From NCBI GenBank assembly GCA_965243265.1, contig CBDEUL010000011.1:71591-135590 (forward strand): DNA of 64,000 bases, read 5' to 3'. Both the position numbers and the translations under genes were made by a program. The first letter of the stretch is position 1, and each line of letters opens with the position of its first letter. Positions 27,343 through 36,455 of this stretch are shown in pieces. Origin of the DNA: Flavicella sp965243265. GTDB taxonomy: Bacteria > Bacteroidota > Bacteroidia > Flavobacteriales > Flavobacteriaceae. Under the pieces are notes generated by a model that was not told where the DNA came from, ran no database searches, and saw only the letters and a list, made by a program, of their open reading frames with translations.

Positions 27343-27440
27343 AAAAAGAACAACGCTGCTCTTTATGTGATTTTTAAGTACTTAAAATTAAGCTTAAATT
27401 TGTCCGAAATTAGAGATACAAACCACTAAAAGTAAAACAA

Positions 27441-27728
27441 ATGACTGTAACAGAATTTAGAAACAATTACATCCTTAGTTTTGGATATGACAAAAGCAGT
27501 AAACAAAAAAAATTCCGTTTGGTTGTTTTGTACAGAGATAGCATGAATATTGCCAATGAAGTTTTAGAAAATGGAAACAACACTTGTTTTAAACAATTTT
27601 TACAAGGTAAAGACATTAACAAAGCTATTTTAAAATTTAAAACAGATGCTATTGAAGAAGTTCTTGAATACCATAAAGTAGAAAACTATAACTTATCTGA
27701 ATCTGAAATAAATAGATATTTTGAATAA
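27441..27728 (+). CDS. Hypothetical protein, 95 residues
   Basis: A 95-residue soluble protein with no signal peptide or membrane helix. Composition is Lys/Asn/Glu-rich, with a predicted beta start (YILSFGYDKSSKQKKFRLVVLYRDS) and a helical C-terminus (DAIEEVLEYHK). No family recognised. It overlaps the next gene by eight bases, so both are one translation unit, which supports it being real. Confidence 0.7.
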   Translation: MTVTEFRNNYILSFGYDKSSKQKKFRLVVLYRDSMNIANEVLENGNNTCFKQFLQGKDINKAILKFKTDAIEEVLEYHKVENYNLSESEINRYFE

Positions 27729-28059
27729 AAAAAAGCACTCCCATAAACATAGTCATGAGCACCACCATGATGATGGAAAAATCATGACTATAAAAGAGTA
27801 CAATAAAACCAACTTGATGCTCTTTAATATCAAGCCTTTAAAAACAACAGATACTGCCGTATGCACCTTAACTTCTATAGATAGGTTCTCTTTTTTACCA
27901 AACGGTGTAGAGCACCATGAATGTAAGTTGGCAGAATTAGACGACTATTTTACGGAGCTTGTAAAAAGAAACTTAATTGCTCATTTTTTTGATAAAATAG
28001 AAATTGAACCCTTTGATGCTCTAGATGGAAATATTGACATTGACTTTCTTTTTGAATAG
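27721..28059 (+). CDS. Hypothetical protein with His-rich N-terminus
   Basis: A 112-residue protein from a TTG at 27721 inside the end of the preceding gene. The first 20 residues are strongly His-rich (KKHSHKHSHEHHHDDGK), the pattern of metal-chelating heads in metal chaperones and zinc transporters. The rest has no motif I know; it is acidic and ends FDALDGNIDIDFLFE. An ATG at 27784 would remove the His-rich head. The head reads as coding (only His/Lys/Ser/Glu/Asp, no stops), so I keep the TTG, but the choice is uncertain. A terminator follows. Confidence 0.65.
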   Translation: MNKKKHSHKHSHEHHHDDGKIMTIKEYNKTNLMLFNIKPLKTTDTAVCTLTSIDRFSFLPNGVEHHECKLAELDDYFTELVKRNLIAHFFDKIEIEPFDALDGNIDIDFLFE

Positions 28060-28071
28060 AATACAACTCCT

Positions 28072-28100
28072 AAAAAAGCCTCAAACAAGAGGCTTTTTTT
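28072..28100 (+). terminator. Terminator after the His-rich gene
   Basis: AAAAAAGCCTC pairs with GAGGCTTTTTT around AAACAA. Confidence 0.88.
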
Positions 28101-28286
28101 AAACGCTTCTTTTTTGTTTTTTTCTAAAAAAACATCATTTTACACAGAATCCCCCTTCTACCTAAATAATAGTTCCTTCTAGATTTTATAGTTTTCTATA
28201 GAAAAACCTTAAACTATACACATTAAAAAAAACACATAAACAACTAATTAACAAAACGATGCCTTTCAATATATTTTATTATTTTA
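28101..28286. other. AT-rich intergenic stretch
   Basis: Part of the 308-bp gap between the His-rich gene and the first imelysin gene. I see no open frame with a plausible start, no RNA-like fold and no repeat here beyond short A- and T-runs. The terminator lies at its left side and the operator plus promoter at its right side. Confidence 0.6.
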
Positions 28287-28303
28287 ATTTATTCGAAATA
28301 AAT
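28287..28303. promoter_or_regulatory. Candidate operator of the imelysin operon
   Basis: ATTTATTCGAAATAAAT is an inverted repeat (seven-base arms, three-base centre) ending one base before the -33 TTG. The core TTTATT-N3-AATAAA recurs upstream of the DUF4856 promoter at 38995-39009. Both sites lie next to iron/haem genes, so an iron-responsive repressor is a reasonable guess, but the sequence is AT-only in the arms and the regulator is unknown. Confidence 0.4.
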
Positions 28304-28304
28304 A

Positions 28305-28334
28305 TTGTTTCGTTTGTTTTTGTTTTTAGATTTG
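28305..28334 (+). promoter_or_regulatory. Promoter of the imelysin/di-haem operon
   Basis: TTG (28305-28307), 19-bp spacer, TAGATTTG (28327-28334). This is a full match to the Bacteroidota promoter pattern, 33 bp before the ATG. Confidence 0.75.
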
Positions 28335-28367
28335 CATCGTTAATTAAAATAAATCTAAATAAAAACA

Positions 28368-29642
28368 ATGAAAACTTTAACAAAATTTTTATGCATCCCT
28401 TTACTTGGGGTAATGACTCTATCTTGTGATAAAGATGATGACACTGAAGTTATTGACACACACAATGTTACTTCTACAGAAGTTATTGAAAACTACGCTA
28501 ATATCGTATACACCTCTTACAGAGCTAGTTATGACTCAGCACTTGAAATGCAAACAGAAATCAATAACTTTCTAGAAAATCCAACATCTGAAGGTTTCGA
28601 AGATGCTAAAGATGCTTGGATCGTAGCTCGTGACTTTTACGGACAAACAGAAGTTTACAGAGGCTCCAACGGACCTATCGATTTTGAAGGAGATGAATCA
28701 TGGGCTATTGCTAACGAAGGACAATTGAACGCTTGGCCTTTAAACGAAGCCTATATTGATTACGTACAGGTAAAAAATGGATACACTGGAGCATCAGGAA
28801 TCTATGAAAATAGTATCATTGGTAGTGATGACCAAATAACAAAAGAAACCCTTGGCGACAAAAACGAAGCTGGAGGAGATGAAAAAGCAATCAGCACAGG
28901 TTGGCATGCCATTGAATTTTTATTATGGGGACAAGATGAAACAAACCCTTCTGAAAAAATTCCTGGACAAAGAGCTTATACTGATTATGTAATACCTAAT
29001 ACACAAGCTAGAACTAGTACTGCTGCACCAGAAATTGCAGATCATGCAAGAAGAGCTACATATTTAAAAGCCGTTACAGAATTACTTATTGATGATTTAA
29101 GAGTATTGGTAAATACTTGGGCTGAAGGAGGAGAATATAGAAATGTATTTTTAGCTCTTAATGAAGAAGAAGCTCTTACAAACATTGTTATGGGACCTCA
29201 CTTTTTAGCTTCTGAAGAATTATCTGATGAAAGAATGCTTGCCTCAGCAACAAGTGATGTTGGTATTGACAATTCTGGTCAAGAAGACGAACACTCTTGT
29301 TTTTCAGACAACACACACAGAGATGTGTATATGAATGCCAAAGGAATTTTAAATGTATTGTATGGTAAATATGAAGACGGTTCTATTGAAGGTGCTTCAA
29401 TTTACGACCTAATCAAACAAAAAGACGAAGCACAAGCAGAAAAGTTAAAAACTGCACTAACTAAAGTTTGGGAAGCTATGGTTGTTATAGATAATACAGC
29501 AAAAGCTGGTATCCCTTACGATTTAATGATTGTAAATGAATCAGAAAGCAACCCTGGAATTGTATTGGAAGGACACTTTGCTTTAAAAGATTTAGGAGCT
29601 ATTATTTCTGAATCTGTACAAAAAATTGAGATTACTTTATAA
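28368..29642 (+). CDS. Imelysin family lipoprotein (IrpA-like) with intact GxHxxE motif
   Basis: A 424-residue exported lipoprotein: signal peptide with lipobox ending LSC at residue 20, then a short acidic linker (DKDDDTE). The imelysin fold is built from helical repeats; the conserved motif GWHAIEFLLWG (near residue 184) has the family's GxHxxE, and NAWPLNEAYIDY (near residue 125) marks the IrpA-like subgroup. Imelysins are iron-regulated envelope proteins thought to handle iron; peptidase activity once proposed is doubtful. It is the first gene of an operon with a di-haem protein and a second imelysin. Confidence 0.9.
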   Translation: MKTLTKFLCIPLLGVMTLSCDKDDDTEVIDTHNVTSTEVIENYANIVYTSYRASYDSALEMQTEINNFLENPTSEGFEDAKDAWIVARDFYGQTEVYRGSNGPIDFEGDESWAIANEGQLNAWPLNEAYIDYVQVKNGYTGASGIYENSIIGSDDQITKETLGDKNEAGGDEKAISTGWHAIEFLLWGQDETNPSEKIPGQRAYTDYVIPNTQARTSTAAPEIADHARRATYLKAVTELLIDDLRVLVNTWAEGGEYRNVFLALNEEEALTNIVMGPHFLASEELSDERMLASATSDVGIDNSGQEDEHSCFSDNTHRDVYMNAKGILNVLYGKYEDGSIEGASIYDLIKQKDEAQAEKLKTALTKVWEAMVVIDNTAKAGIPYDLMIVNESESNPGIVLEGHFALKDLGAIISESVQKIEITL

Positions 29643-29669
29643 CAACAATATCCTTTAATGTTACAGCTT

Positions 29670-29698
29670 AAATCTCGATCAATATAGATCGAGATTTT
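29670..29698 (+). terminator. Intra-operon hairpin, possible attenuator
   Basis: AAATCTCGATC pairs perfectly with GATCGAGATTT around a 6-base loop, followed by only TTTTGG. The short U-tract suggests partial termination or mRNA 3'-end protection between the imelysin and di-haem genes; no new promoter is seen after it. Confidence 0.6.
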
Positions 29699-29737
29699 GG
29701 CGTTTAAAATAACACTTCCCACCAAAAACCCTTCGAA

Positions 29738-31153
29738 ATGAAACACATATCCATACTATTATTAATAGGAATCCTCTTTAGCTGCTCTAATGATGACACC
29801 TACTCTGAAACACTACCTGAAGAAAAAGAAGAAAACAAGATTGATGAATTTTTAGCTCCTCGTAACCTTAGTGTAACTGCTATAAATGGTGATTCTTTTG
29901 GTCGTAGTATAGATAACCTAAACACCTCTGAAAGTGTGCTGTTTTTTAACGGAAATCGTTTATTCAACACCTCATGGGTTCCTGCCCCTGCTAGCACCAC
30001 TGGATTGGATGGATTGGGACCTACTTTTAACGCCAAAGCCTGTACAAATTGTCATTTTAAAGATGGAAGAGGAAAACCTATCGTATCTGGAGCTTCTAAT
30101 TCCACAGGTTTTTTAATGCGTTTAAGTGTGTCTGGTGAAGATAGCCATGGAGGGCCATTGCCTGTTCCAGGATATGGTGGTCAGTTACAAACAAACAGCA
30201 TTTTTAATGTAGAAAGTGAAGGAAAAATTAGTGTTACCTATACTGAAATACTGGGCACTTATGCAGATGGAAGTACTTACACTCTTCAAAAACCTACCTA
30301 TGAAATTTATGATGAAAACTTTGGAAGCCTTGCAAATGCCCTCACATCTCCAAGAGTTGGTAACCAACTTATTGGGTTAGGACTTATAGATGCACTTTCC
30401 GATGACGAAATCCTAAAGAACGAAGACGAATTTGATTCCAATAGTGATGGTATTTCAGGAAGAGCAAACTATGTTTGGGATGCTGTTACCGAAACAATTG
30501 AATTAGGAAAATTCGGATGGAAGGCCAATCAACCTAATTTAAGACAACAAGTAGCTGGAGCCTTTAATGGTGATATGGGATTAACTACCTCTATATTTAA
30601 AGACACCAACTGCCCTTCCCCACAACAAGATTGTTTTGACTCTCCTAATGGTATAGACGATAGCGTTTCTGAAATTACAGATGTACAATTAGATCGTGTT
30701 ACCTTTTACCAAAGTGCCCTAGCTGTTCCTACAAGAAGGGATATTAAAGAGGAAAACGTACTACAAGGACAAAAACTATTTACAGAATTGGCTTGTCTTG
30801 AATGCCATAAAGCAGATTTTACTACTGCTGATTATTCTTTCAATACCCATTTAGAAAATGCCAAATTTAGTCCTTATTCTGATTTCCTATTACATGATAT
30901 GGGAGAAGACTTAGCCGACAATCGCCCAGATTTTAAAGCCTCTGGTAGTGAATGGCGTACACAGCCTCTTTGGGGAATAGGACTCATCAAAGCTGTAAAC
31001 AATCATACTTTCTTATTGCACGATGGTAGAGCTAGAAATGTAGAAGAAGCTATTTTATGGCATGGTGGTGAAGCAGAAACATCCAAAATCTCTTTCACCC
31101 AATTAACAAAAGTAGAACGCAACGCTCTAATAGCCTTTGTTAACTCTCTATAA
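29738..31153 (+). CDS. Di-haem oxidoreductase lipoprotein (DUF1111 family)
   Basis: A 471-residue exported protein with a lipobox (FSC at residue 16). Two covalent c-haem sites are visible: CTNCH near residue 104 and CLECH near residue 352. This is the DUF1111 thiol-oxidoreductase/di-haem family, related to MauG-type peroxidases. It likely moves electrons in the periplasm or on the outer-membrane side; the position between two imelysin genes suggests a redox step in iron handling, as in the imelysin-DUF1111-imelysin loci known in proteobacteria. It lies 11 bp before the next gene. Confidence 0.88.
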   Translation: MKHISILLLIGILFSCSNDDTYSETLPEEKEENKIDEFLAPRNLSVTAINGDSFGRSIDNLNTSESVLFFNGNRLFNTSWVPAPASTTGLDGLGPTFNAKACTNCHFKDGRGKPIVSGASNSTGFLMRLSVSGEDSHGGPLPVPGYGGQLQTNSIFNVESEGKISVTYTEILGTYADGSTYTLQKPTYEIYDENFGSLANALTSPRVGNQLIGLGLIDALSDDEILKNEDEFDSNSDGISGRANYVWDAVTETIELGKFGWKANQPNLRQQVAGAFNGDMGLTTSIFKDTNCPSPQQDCFDSPNGIDDSVSEITDVQLDRVTFYQSALAVPTRRDIKEENVLQGQKLFTELACLECHKADFTTADYSFNTHLENAKFSPYSDFLLHDMGEDLADNRPDFKASGSEWRTQPLWGIGLIKAVNNHTFLLHDGRARNVEEAILWHGGEAETSKISFTQLTKVERNALIAFVNSL

Positions 31154-31164
31154 AAATATTTAAA

Positions 31165-32247
31165 ATGAAAAAAATACTCTTTCTTATCATTTGTATTCCT
31201 AGCCTCTATTATTGCTCTAAAAACGATACTTCTATTGAAGAGGTTTCTAATTTCAATGAAACAGAATTGTTAACTAATATTGGTAATAAAATTCTACTTC
31301 CTAGTATTCATTCTTTTCAAGAAAATTGTGAGAGTTTAGAGGAAAGTATTGTCATGTATCGTGAAAACCAAACGGAACTACATTTACAGGATGTTCGTGA
31401 AAAATGGAAATTAACAGCCAAAAGCTACGCAAATATCTATGTTTTTAACATCGGACAAATAAAACGTAGTCTTACTCATGTTATTCTCTACAATTGGCCT
31501 AGTTTTTCAGGTTCAATAGAAAACTATGCAACCAATCAAGAAGATATTACAAAAACAACCGTAAATACCTTTGGGTCAAGTTCTAAAAGCCTACCCGGAA
31601 TAGAGTATCTATTATTTGAATCAGATCTAACCACAGTACACCAAAAGTTTAATAATGACCCCAATAGATTAGAATATCTATACTGGGCAGCAGTAATCTT
31701 AAGAGAAAATGCAGTCAAATTATATTCTAAGTGGAACCCTGAAGAAGGAAACTACTTAGTAACTTTTGTCAATAATGGTGCTACAAGTATAGAGGGATCT
31801 TTTAATATGCTTTACAACGGTATTTACAATGTTATTGACAATGCAAAAGTTACAAAAATAGGAAAGCCCGCAGGTCTTGAAAAAACAGAAGGCGAAAACC
31901 AAAACTTATTACAAGCCCCATATAGCGGTATTTCAAAAGACTTGATATTCGAAAATTTAACAAGTATAGAAACCCTGTTTTTTACAGAACAAAGTACCAA
32001 CATTTCTGACTATATAAAATTTAAAACAGGTAATTATGACCTTACTACAGAAGTTAAAACACAAATTACAAACTGTAAAAATGCATTATTAAACCTAAAC
32101 ACCCCACTATCAGAAGCTATTTTCACAGAAAAAGAAAAAGTCAAAGAAATACACACTACTTTAAATAATATACGAGAATTACTAGCTATTGATGTTAGGG
32201 GTACTCTTTCAATTATAATAACTCCTACAGATAACGATGGTGATTAA
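31165..32247 (+). CDS. Imelysin-like lipoprotein lacking the motif histidine
   Basis: A 360-residue exported lipoprotein (signal peptide with lipobox YYC, residue 17). The all-helical imelysin pattern is visible, but where the first paralogue has GWHAIEFLLWG this one reads SLPGIEYLLFES: the Glu is kept and the His is Pro. The C-terminus is acidic, TPTDNDGD, like that of the imelysin at 36456 (NDSDGD). It probably partners the di-haem protein in the outer envelope. Function is inferred from family and neighbours. Confidence 0.85.
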   Translation: MKKILFLIICIPSLYYCSKNDTSIEEVSNFNETELLTNIGNKILLPSIHSFQENCESLEESIVMYRENQTELHLQDVREKWKLTAKSYANIYVFNIGQIKRSLTHVILYNWPSFSGSIENYATNQEDITKTTVNTFGSSSKSLPGIEYLLFESDLTTVHQKFNNDPNRLEYLYWAAVILRENAVKLYSKWNPEEGNYLVTFVNNGATSIEGSFNMLYNGIYNVIDNAKVTKIGKPAGLEKTEGENQNLLQAPYSGISKDLIFENLTSIETLFFTEQSTNISDYIKFKTGNYDLTTEVKTQITNCKNALLNLNTPLSEAIFTEKEKVKEIHTTLNNIRELLAIDVRGTLSIIITPTDNDGD

Positions 32248-32265
32248 ACACATCTAAACAATTGT

Positions 32266-32303
32266 AAAAGAGCTATTAATTATACAATTATCAGCTCTTT
32301 TTT
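32266..32303 (+). terminator. Terminator of the imelysin/di-haem operon
   Basis: AAAAGAGCT pairs with AGCTCTTTTTT around an AT-rich 18-base loop. Confidence 0.75.
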
Positions 32304-32336
32304 GTACTTAAACAAATCCTCAATTTAATTATTAGG

Positions 32337-32344
32337 TATCTTTG
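32337..32344 (+). promoter_or_regulatory. Candidate -7 box of the fatty acid hydroxylase gene
   Basis: TATCTTTG, exact TAnnTTTG match, 14 bp before the ATG at 32359. No -33 TTG at the right distance. Confidence 0.55.
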
Positions 32345-32358
32345 TAACTCTTTTAACC

Positions 32359-33315
32359 ATGCACAAAATGTCTTTACAAAACAGCACTGACTTTTTAAAC
32401 GAAGGGCTTCGCCTTATCACAAACTATATTGCTTCTCCTTCAAAAAGAACGTATTATATATATATTATAACTTCCTTATTGTTAGCTTTCTACGTTTTTT
32501 ATAAACAAAAAAGAAAAGAATCGTTTATACACTATATTCTCAACAAAAAAGTATGGCTTAGCAAATCTGCTTTTGTTGATTATTACTTAATCATCTTTAA
32601 CAGCTTTTTTAAAGTTTTATTAATCGCTCCTTTTTTATTGTATGGATTAAAATTGGCTTTCTATACGAATGACTACTTATTAAATCTTTACGGATACCCC
32701 AAAAACACACTTAGCACAACACAAACCATTATTTTGTACACCATCTCTATTTCTATCTTTAGTGACCTTCTAACTTATATAACACATTATCTGTATCATA
32801 AAGTTCCTTTTTTGTGGGAGTTTCATAAAATACACCACTCGGCAACTTCCATGAATCCTTTTACTCAATACAGGTTGCATCCTGTAGAATTGTTGATAAA
32901 TAATGCCAAAGGAATTCTTGTTTTTGGACTAATAACTGGGTTGTTTGATTACCTCTCAGATCATCAAATAAGCAAGTGGACTTATTTAGGAGTCAATGTA
33001 TTTAGCTTTGTATTTTACAGTTGGGGAGCCAATCTTAGGCATTCACATGTAAAATTAAAGTATTTTAATTTTTTAGAATATATTTTCATTAGTCCCGTTC
33101 AACATCAAGTTCACCACAGTGACAACCCTAAACATTTTGACAAAAACTTAGGCTCTAGGCTTGCTCTCTGGGACTGGATGTTTGGTACTCTTATACGCTC
33201 TAAACAAATTGACAAAATACAATTTGGCTTGGGTATTAAAGACAATAAAAATTATACTAGTTTTTTTAAAAACTTATGGATGCCTTTTAAAAACTGTATC
33301 CAATTTTTTAGGTAA
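32359..33315 (+). CDS. Sterol desaturase/fatty acid hydroxylase superfamily membrane protein
   Basis: A 318-residue integral membrane protein with four to six hydrophobic helices. The di-iron histidine boxes are clear: HYLYH, HKIHH, a single RHSH, and HQVHH (about residues 145-255). These enzymes hydroxylate or desaturate lipids with O2. The lipid substrate is not evident. It lies between the two iron/haem clusters but has its own -7 box and terminators on both sides, so it is transcribed separately. A second ATG at 32368 is an alternative start. Confidence 0.85.
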   Translation: MHKMSLQNSTDFLNEGLRLITNYIASPSKRTYYIYIITSLLLAFYVFYKQKRKESFIHYILNKKVWLSKSAFVDYYLIIFNSFFKVLLIAPFLLYGLKLAFYTNDYLLNLYGYPKNTLSTTQTIILYTISISIFSDLLTYITHYLYHKVPFLWEFHKIHHSATSMNPFTQYRLHPVELLINNAKGILVFGLITGLFDYLSDHQISKWTYLGVNVFSFVFYSWGANLRHSHVKLKYFNFLEYIFISPVQHQVHHSDNPKHFDKNLGSRLALWDWMFGTLIRSKQIDKIQFGLGIKDNKNYTSFFKNLWMPFKNCIQFFR

Positions 33316-33339
33316 TTACTATCTGTTTAAAACCTCAAC

Positions 33340-33383
33340 AAAAAAGCAACCTCAGAAACATAACGTTTCTGAGGTTGCTTTTT
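33340..33383. terminator. Strong bidirectional terminator
   Basis: About 20 bp of perfect stem (arms AAAAAAGCAACCTCAGAAAC and complement) around five bases, between converging hydroxylase and haem-binding genes. Confidence 0.92.
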
Positions 33384-33427
33384 ATTTTTAAAACATTTCT
33401 GCTTTCTGAAAGCCTAGGTAAAAAGGT

Positions 33428-33874
33428 TTACTCTACAGCTCTTAAATCATTTACCCAATTTAATAAGAGCTCTTTATTCTCTATAGATAATTTTGCATCT
33501 CCATGTGAAAAAGTGTACGATTTTAAAGGCATTTCTCCTTCTTCTACTTCTTCCACAAACTCTTCCAATTTATGCAATGCTTTTTTCTCTGAATAAGCCG
33601 TCCAGTCAGAAAAATTTAAATGCTCTCTCCCTTCTTCTATATGATGTCCTATCCACCAAGAAACAGGCGCTATATTAGTATACCAAGGATAATTTGTTTG
33701 ATTGGAATGACAATCATAACAAGACGTTTTTAGAATTGCTGCAACATCTTCAGGTGCATTTGTTACACTAATAAAATCTGTAGTTTCATTTACGGATGTT
33801 GTAGTTTTATCAATACTAAAAAACTGGATTACTACTAGTAAAACAACAACAATGGTTAAAATCTTTTTTTTCAT
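33428..33874 (-). CDS. Haem-binding domain protein (single c-type haem)
   Basis: A 148-residue membrane-anchored protein: N-terminal helix at residues 4-20, then the short haem_bd domain with CYDCH near residue 52 and the conserved NYPWYTNIAPVSWW stretch. The CxxCH motif predicts one covalent haem exposed to the periplasm. It follows the TonB-dependent receptor by 19 bp on the same strand and probably shares its transcript, so it may accept electrons or haem linked to that uptake route. Confidence 0.88.
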   Translation of the reverse strand: MKKKILTIVVVLLVVIQFFSIDKTTTSVNETTDFISVTNAPEDVAAILKTSCYDCHSNQTNYPWYTNIAPVSWWIGHHIEEGREHLNFSDWTAYSEKKALHKLEEFVEEVEEGEMPLKSYTFSHGDAKLSIENKELLLNWVNDLRAVE

Positions 33875-33893
33875 AATTTCTATTTTTTATTGG

Positions 33894-36380
33894 TTAAAGT
33901 CTAAATTCAAAAGTAAAATAATAACCTCTAGGGTCTGACGAAATAATACCTGGTCCAGGGTACCCTGTAGCTCTACGTGTAAAATATGTATTGTTTAAAA
34001 GATTGGTTACCCCTGTTTCTAAACGAATTCTTTTATAGCCATATGAAAAAGAAAGGTCTAAAATATCATATGCTGGTATAGCTCCTTCAACAGTTAGTGC
34101 ATTGTCGGGATCGTAAGGTGCATTTGTTACATCTGTAAATTGTTCTGATAAATACGTATACTGTAAATTCATCATCACATTTTTATACCCAAAACCAACT
34201 CCTGTTTTTAAGTTTACCAAAGGCACAAACTCTACTTTATTTCCTTCTACCCCGTTAAATTCCGATTTTATATATTCTGAATTGGTAAATGCTGTGTTTA
34301 TGTAAACATTGGATTTAAAGTTGCTATTATTTTCCCAAAAAATACTTTTCAAATTAAAATCGAATAAAGATTCTAGCCCATAAATAAAAGCATCTCCTAT
34401 ATTATCACGAACCCAGCCTATTCTATCTTCAAAATTAGTTCCTATTTTTCCTTGATAATACAATCCAAAAACACTGGCGTCATACGATACATTTTTTCCT
34501 ATACGTCCTCGCATTCCTACATCACTGGTATACCCTTTTTCATCATGAATATCTGCTGCAACTTCATAAGAAGCACTTGTTACACGAATATCACTAAAGG
34601 TTACTGAACGGTAATTTTGAGATACATTTCCATACAATTCAAAATAATTATCAGGCTTATAACTCAATCCTATTCCTGTTAAAAATATATTTCTTTCAAA
34701 GGTTCTATTGTCTGGAACATACTGTCCTTCATCATTTTCATCTTTTACATCTATTTCAAAATACTGTCCGTCAGAAGTTGTTTTGATATATTCAAATCGA
34801 AAACCTGGAGTTACCGAAAAAGTTCGAGAAATATTAAAAATATTCTCTCCAAAAACAGCTACATTAAAATTTGGGTATTTAAAATCTGATTGGTTTGGAT
34901 ATTTTGGATAATCGTCTAGATAAAAACTAAAATCTGCATCTTCTCCTTTACTTCCTGGACCTTGTTGTGAAGTATTATTAGCTTCATATACTTTAGCTCC
35001 TATTAAAAATACCGATTCCCTTTCATTGATATCGTAATGTGATAACAAACGAGCTTCTGCTCCCCAATTTCGGAATTCACCAACCAACAGATCTCTTTCG
35101 TGTATAAAGTTTCCATTCTCATCTACTTCATCTACATCTAAGAAAGGATTCGGTTCTGAAAAAGGATCTGTATAATTAACCACAAAACCAAGTGCTTTTC
35201 TATTCGCTCGTAAACCAAAAAGGTTTAAACTAAAGTCTGTTTTCTCTGTAAATTGGTGTTCTAATTTTAATGCATATAAGTTCCAATTAACCGCAAACCA
35301 GTTACGTGTTCTATTGCTTTGTTGTGGGTCTTCCAAAAACTGAACATCTGACAATCCTCCTGATTGTTTTGCTAAATAATTTAAATAGGTATATTCAAAA
35401 CTTAACTTTGTTTTTTCTGTAAATTGATAGCCCAAATGTGCAAATACATTGTGCGAGTCAAAGTCAGAGTTTTCACGGTATCCATCACCTGTCTTATAAT
35501 TGTAATAAGTATAGTAACTAAACTTACCTACGGTTCCACTCAAGCTATTAAAACTGGTAAACAACCCAAAAGATCCTACTGTTTGACGTGATCTTAACTC
35601 TATTTCCTTATTGGCTACAGGTTGTTTTAATTTAAAATTAATCAACCCTCCAAATTGTGTCCCGTACTGTAAAGATGCTGCTCCACGAATTACTTGAATT
35701 TCTTCCAATGCCTCTGTAGCTGGTGTGTAATAACTTTCTGGATATCCTAAAACATCGGCACTAATATCATACCCGTTTTGTCTGGTGTTAAAATTGGCCG
35801 TTCTGTTAGGGTCCAATCCTCTACCTCCAATATTCAATTGCAAACCTCCGTCTCCTGCTTCAAAAATGTTTAGCCCTACAACTTGAGACATTACTTGTCT
35901 GGCATTGTTAGTTGCCAAACCTCCTACAACCTGGTCTACTAAAATAACTTCTGTTTTTTTACCTGCATAAATAGCAGTTCCTTCAACAGGTTTCATCCTT
36001 TTTAAATTAAAAACCTTGTCTCTATGATTCCCTAATTCTACTTCTGTTAAAACCTCTGCCAAAGGATACAACTCTAAATTAAAACTTGTATTTGTAGAAC
36101 TTACTTCTATTTTCGTTTCTAAAATAGCATACTCATATGAAAATACAATGATAGCATGTGTTCCTACCTCTAATCCTGGAACAGCCAGTTTTCCTGAGCT
36201 ATTTGTAGTTCCTAATTCTTTTCCTGATCTCAAATAAACTTGTACAGAGGGTACCTCCTTCTTTGTTTCTACTTCTGTGATTGAAAATTGCACTTGCTTG
36301 GTTTCTTTTTGAGCATATGAAGAAAAGCCAGGCAATATAAAAAGGCTTAAAACATATAGAAATGGAATGGTTACTTTCAT
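33894..36380 (-). CDS. TonB-dependent receptor, FecA-like siderophore/iron type
   Basis: An 828-residue outer-membrane receptor. A signal peptide ends near SSYA (residue 23), a carboxypeptidase-regulatory-like domain follows (residues 30-110), then a plug (about 120-250; NIGGRGLDPNRTANF and EEIQVIRGAASLQYGTQFGG) and a beta-barrel ending in YYFTFEFRL with the C-terminal aromatic pattern. The plug pattern is of the Fe-dicitrate/siderophore type rather than SusC. A hairpin terminator separates it from the upstream imelysin-like gene, giving it lower or separately set expression. The ligand is not defined. Confidence 0.92.
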   Translation of the reverse strand: MKVTIPFLYVLSLFILPGFSSYAQKETKQVQFSITEVETKKEVPSVQVYLRSGKELGTTNSSGKLAVPGLEVGTHAIIVFSYEYAILETKIEVSSTNTSFNLELYPLAEVLTEVELGNHRDKVFNLKRMKPVEGTAIYAGKKTEVILVDQVVGGLATNNARQVMSQVVGLNIFEAGDGGLQLNIGGRGLDPNRTANFNTRQNGYDISADVLGYPESYYTPATEALEEIQVIRGAASLQYGTQFGGLINFKLKQPVANKEIELRSRQTVGSFGLFTSFNSLSGTVGKFSYYTYYNYKTGDGYRENSDFDSHNVFAHLGYQFTEKTKLSFEYTYLNYLAKQSGGLSDVQFLEDPQQSNRTRNWFAVNWNLYALKLEHQFTEKTDFSLNLFGLRANRKALGFVVNYTDPFSEPNPFLDVDEVDENGNFIHERDLLVGEFRNWGAEARLLSHYDINERESVFLIGAKVYEANNTSQQGPGSKGEDADFSFYLDDYPKYPNQSDFKYPNFNVAVFGENIFNISRTFSVTPGFRFEYIKTTSDGQYFEIDVKDENDEGQYVPDNRTFERNIFLTGIGLSYKPDNYFELYGNVSQNYRSVTFSDIRVTSASYEVAADIHDEKGYTSDVGMRGRIGKNVSYDASVFGLYYQGKIGTNFEDRIGWVRDNIGDAFIYGLESLFDFNLKSIFWENNSNFKSNVYINTAFTNSEYIKSEFNGVEGNKVEFVPLVNLKTGVGFGYKNVMMNLQYTYLSEQFTDVTNAPYDPDNALTVEGAIPAYDILDLSFSYGYKRIRLETGVTNLLNNTYFTRRATGYPGPGIISSDPRGYYFTFEFRL

Positions 36381-36393
36381 GAGTTACTTTTAT

Positions 36394-36429
36394 CAAAAAA
36401 AGTTCAGAAATACTACATTCCTGAACTTT
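36394..36429 (-). terminator. Terminator or attenuator upstream of the receptor gene
   Basis: On the minus strand AAAGTTCAG pairs with CTGAACTTT followed by a run of T. It lies between the imelysin-like gene and the receptor, so it may lower read-through from one to the other. Confidence 0.7.
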
Positions 36430-36455
36430 ACAATATTGTTTATTTATACAAGGGA

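Noticed and set aside
27340..27370. Possible hairpin after the M20 deacylase gene
   Set aside because: AAAGAACA against TGCTCTTT has a mismatch and no good T-run, so too weak to call a terminator.
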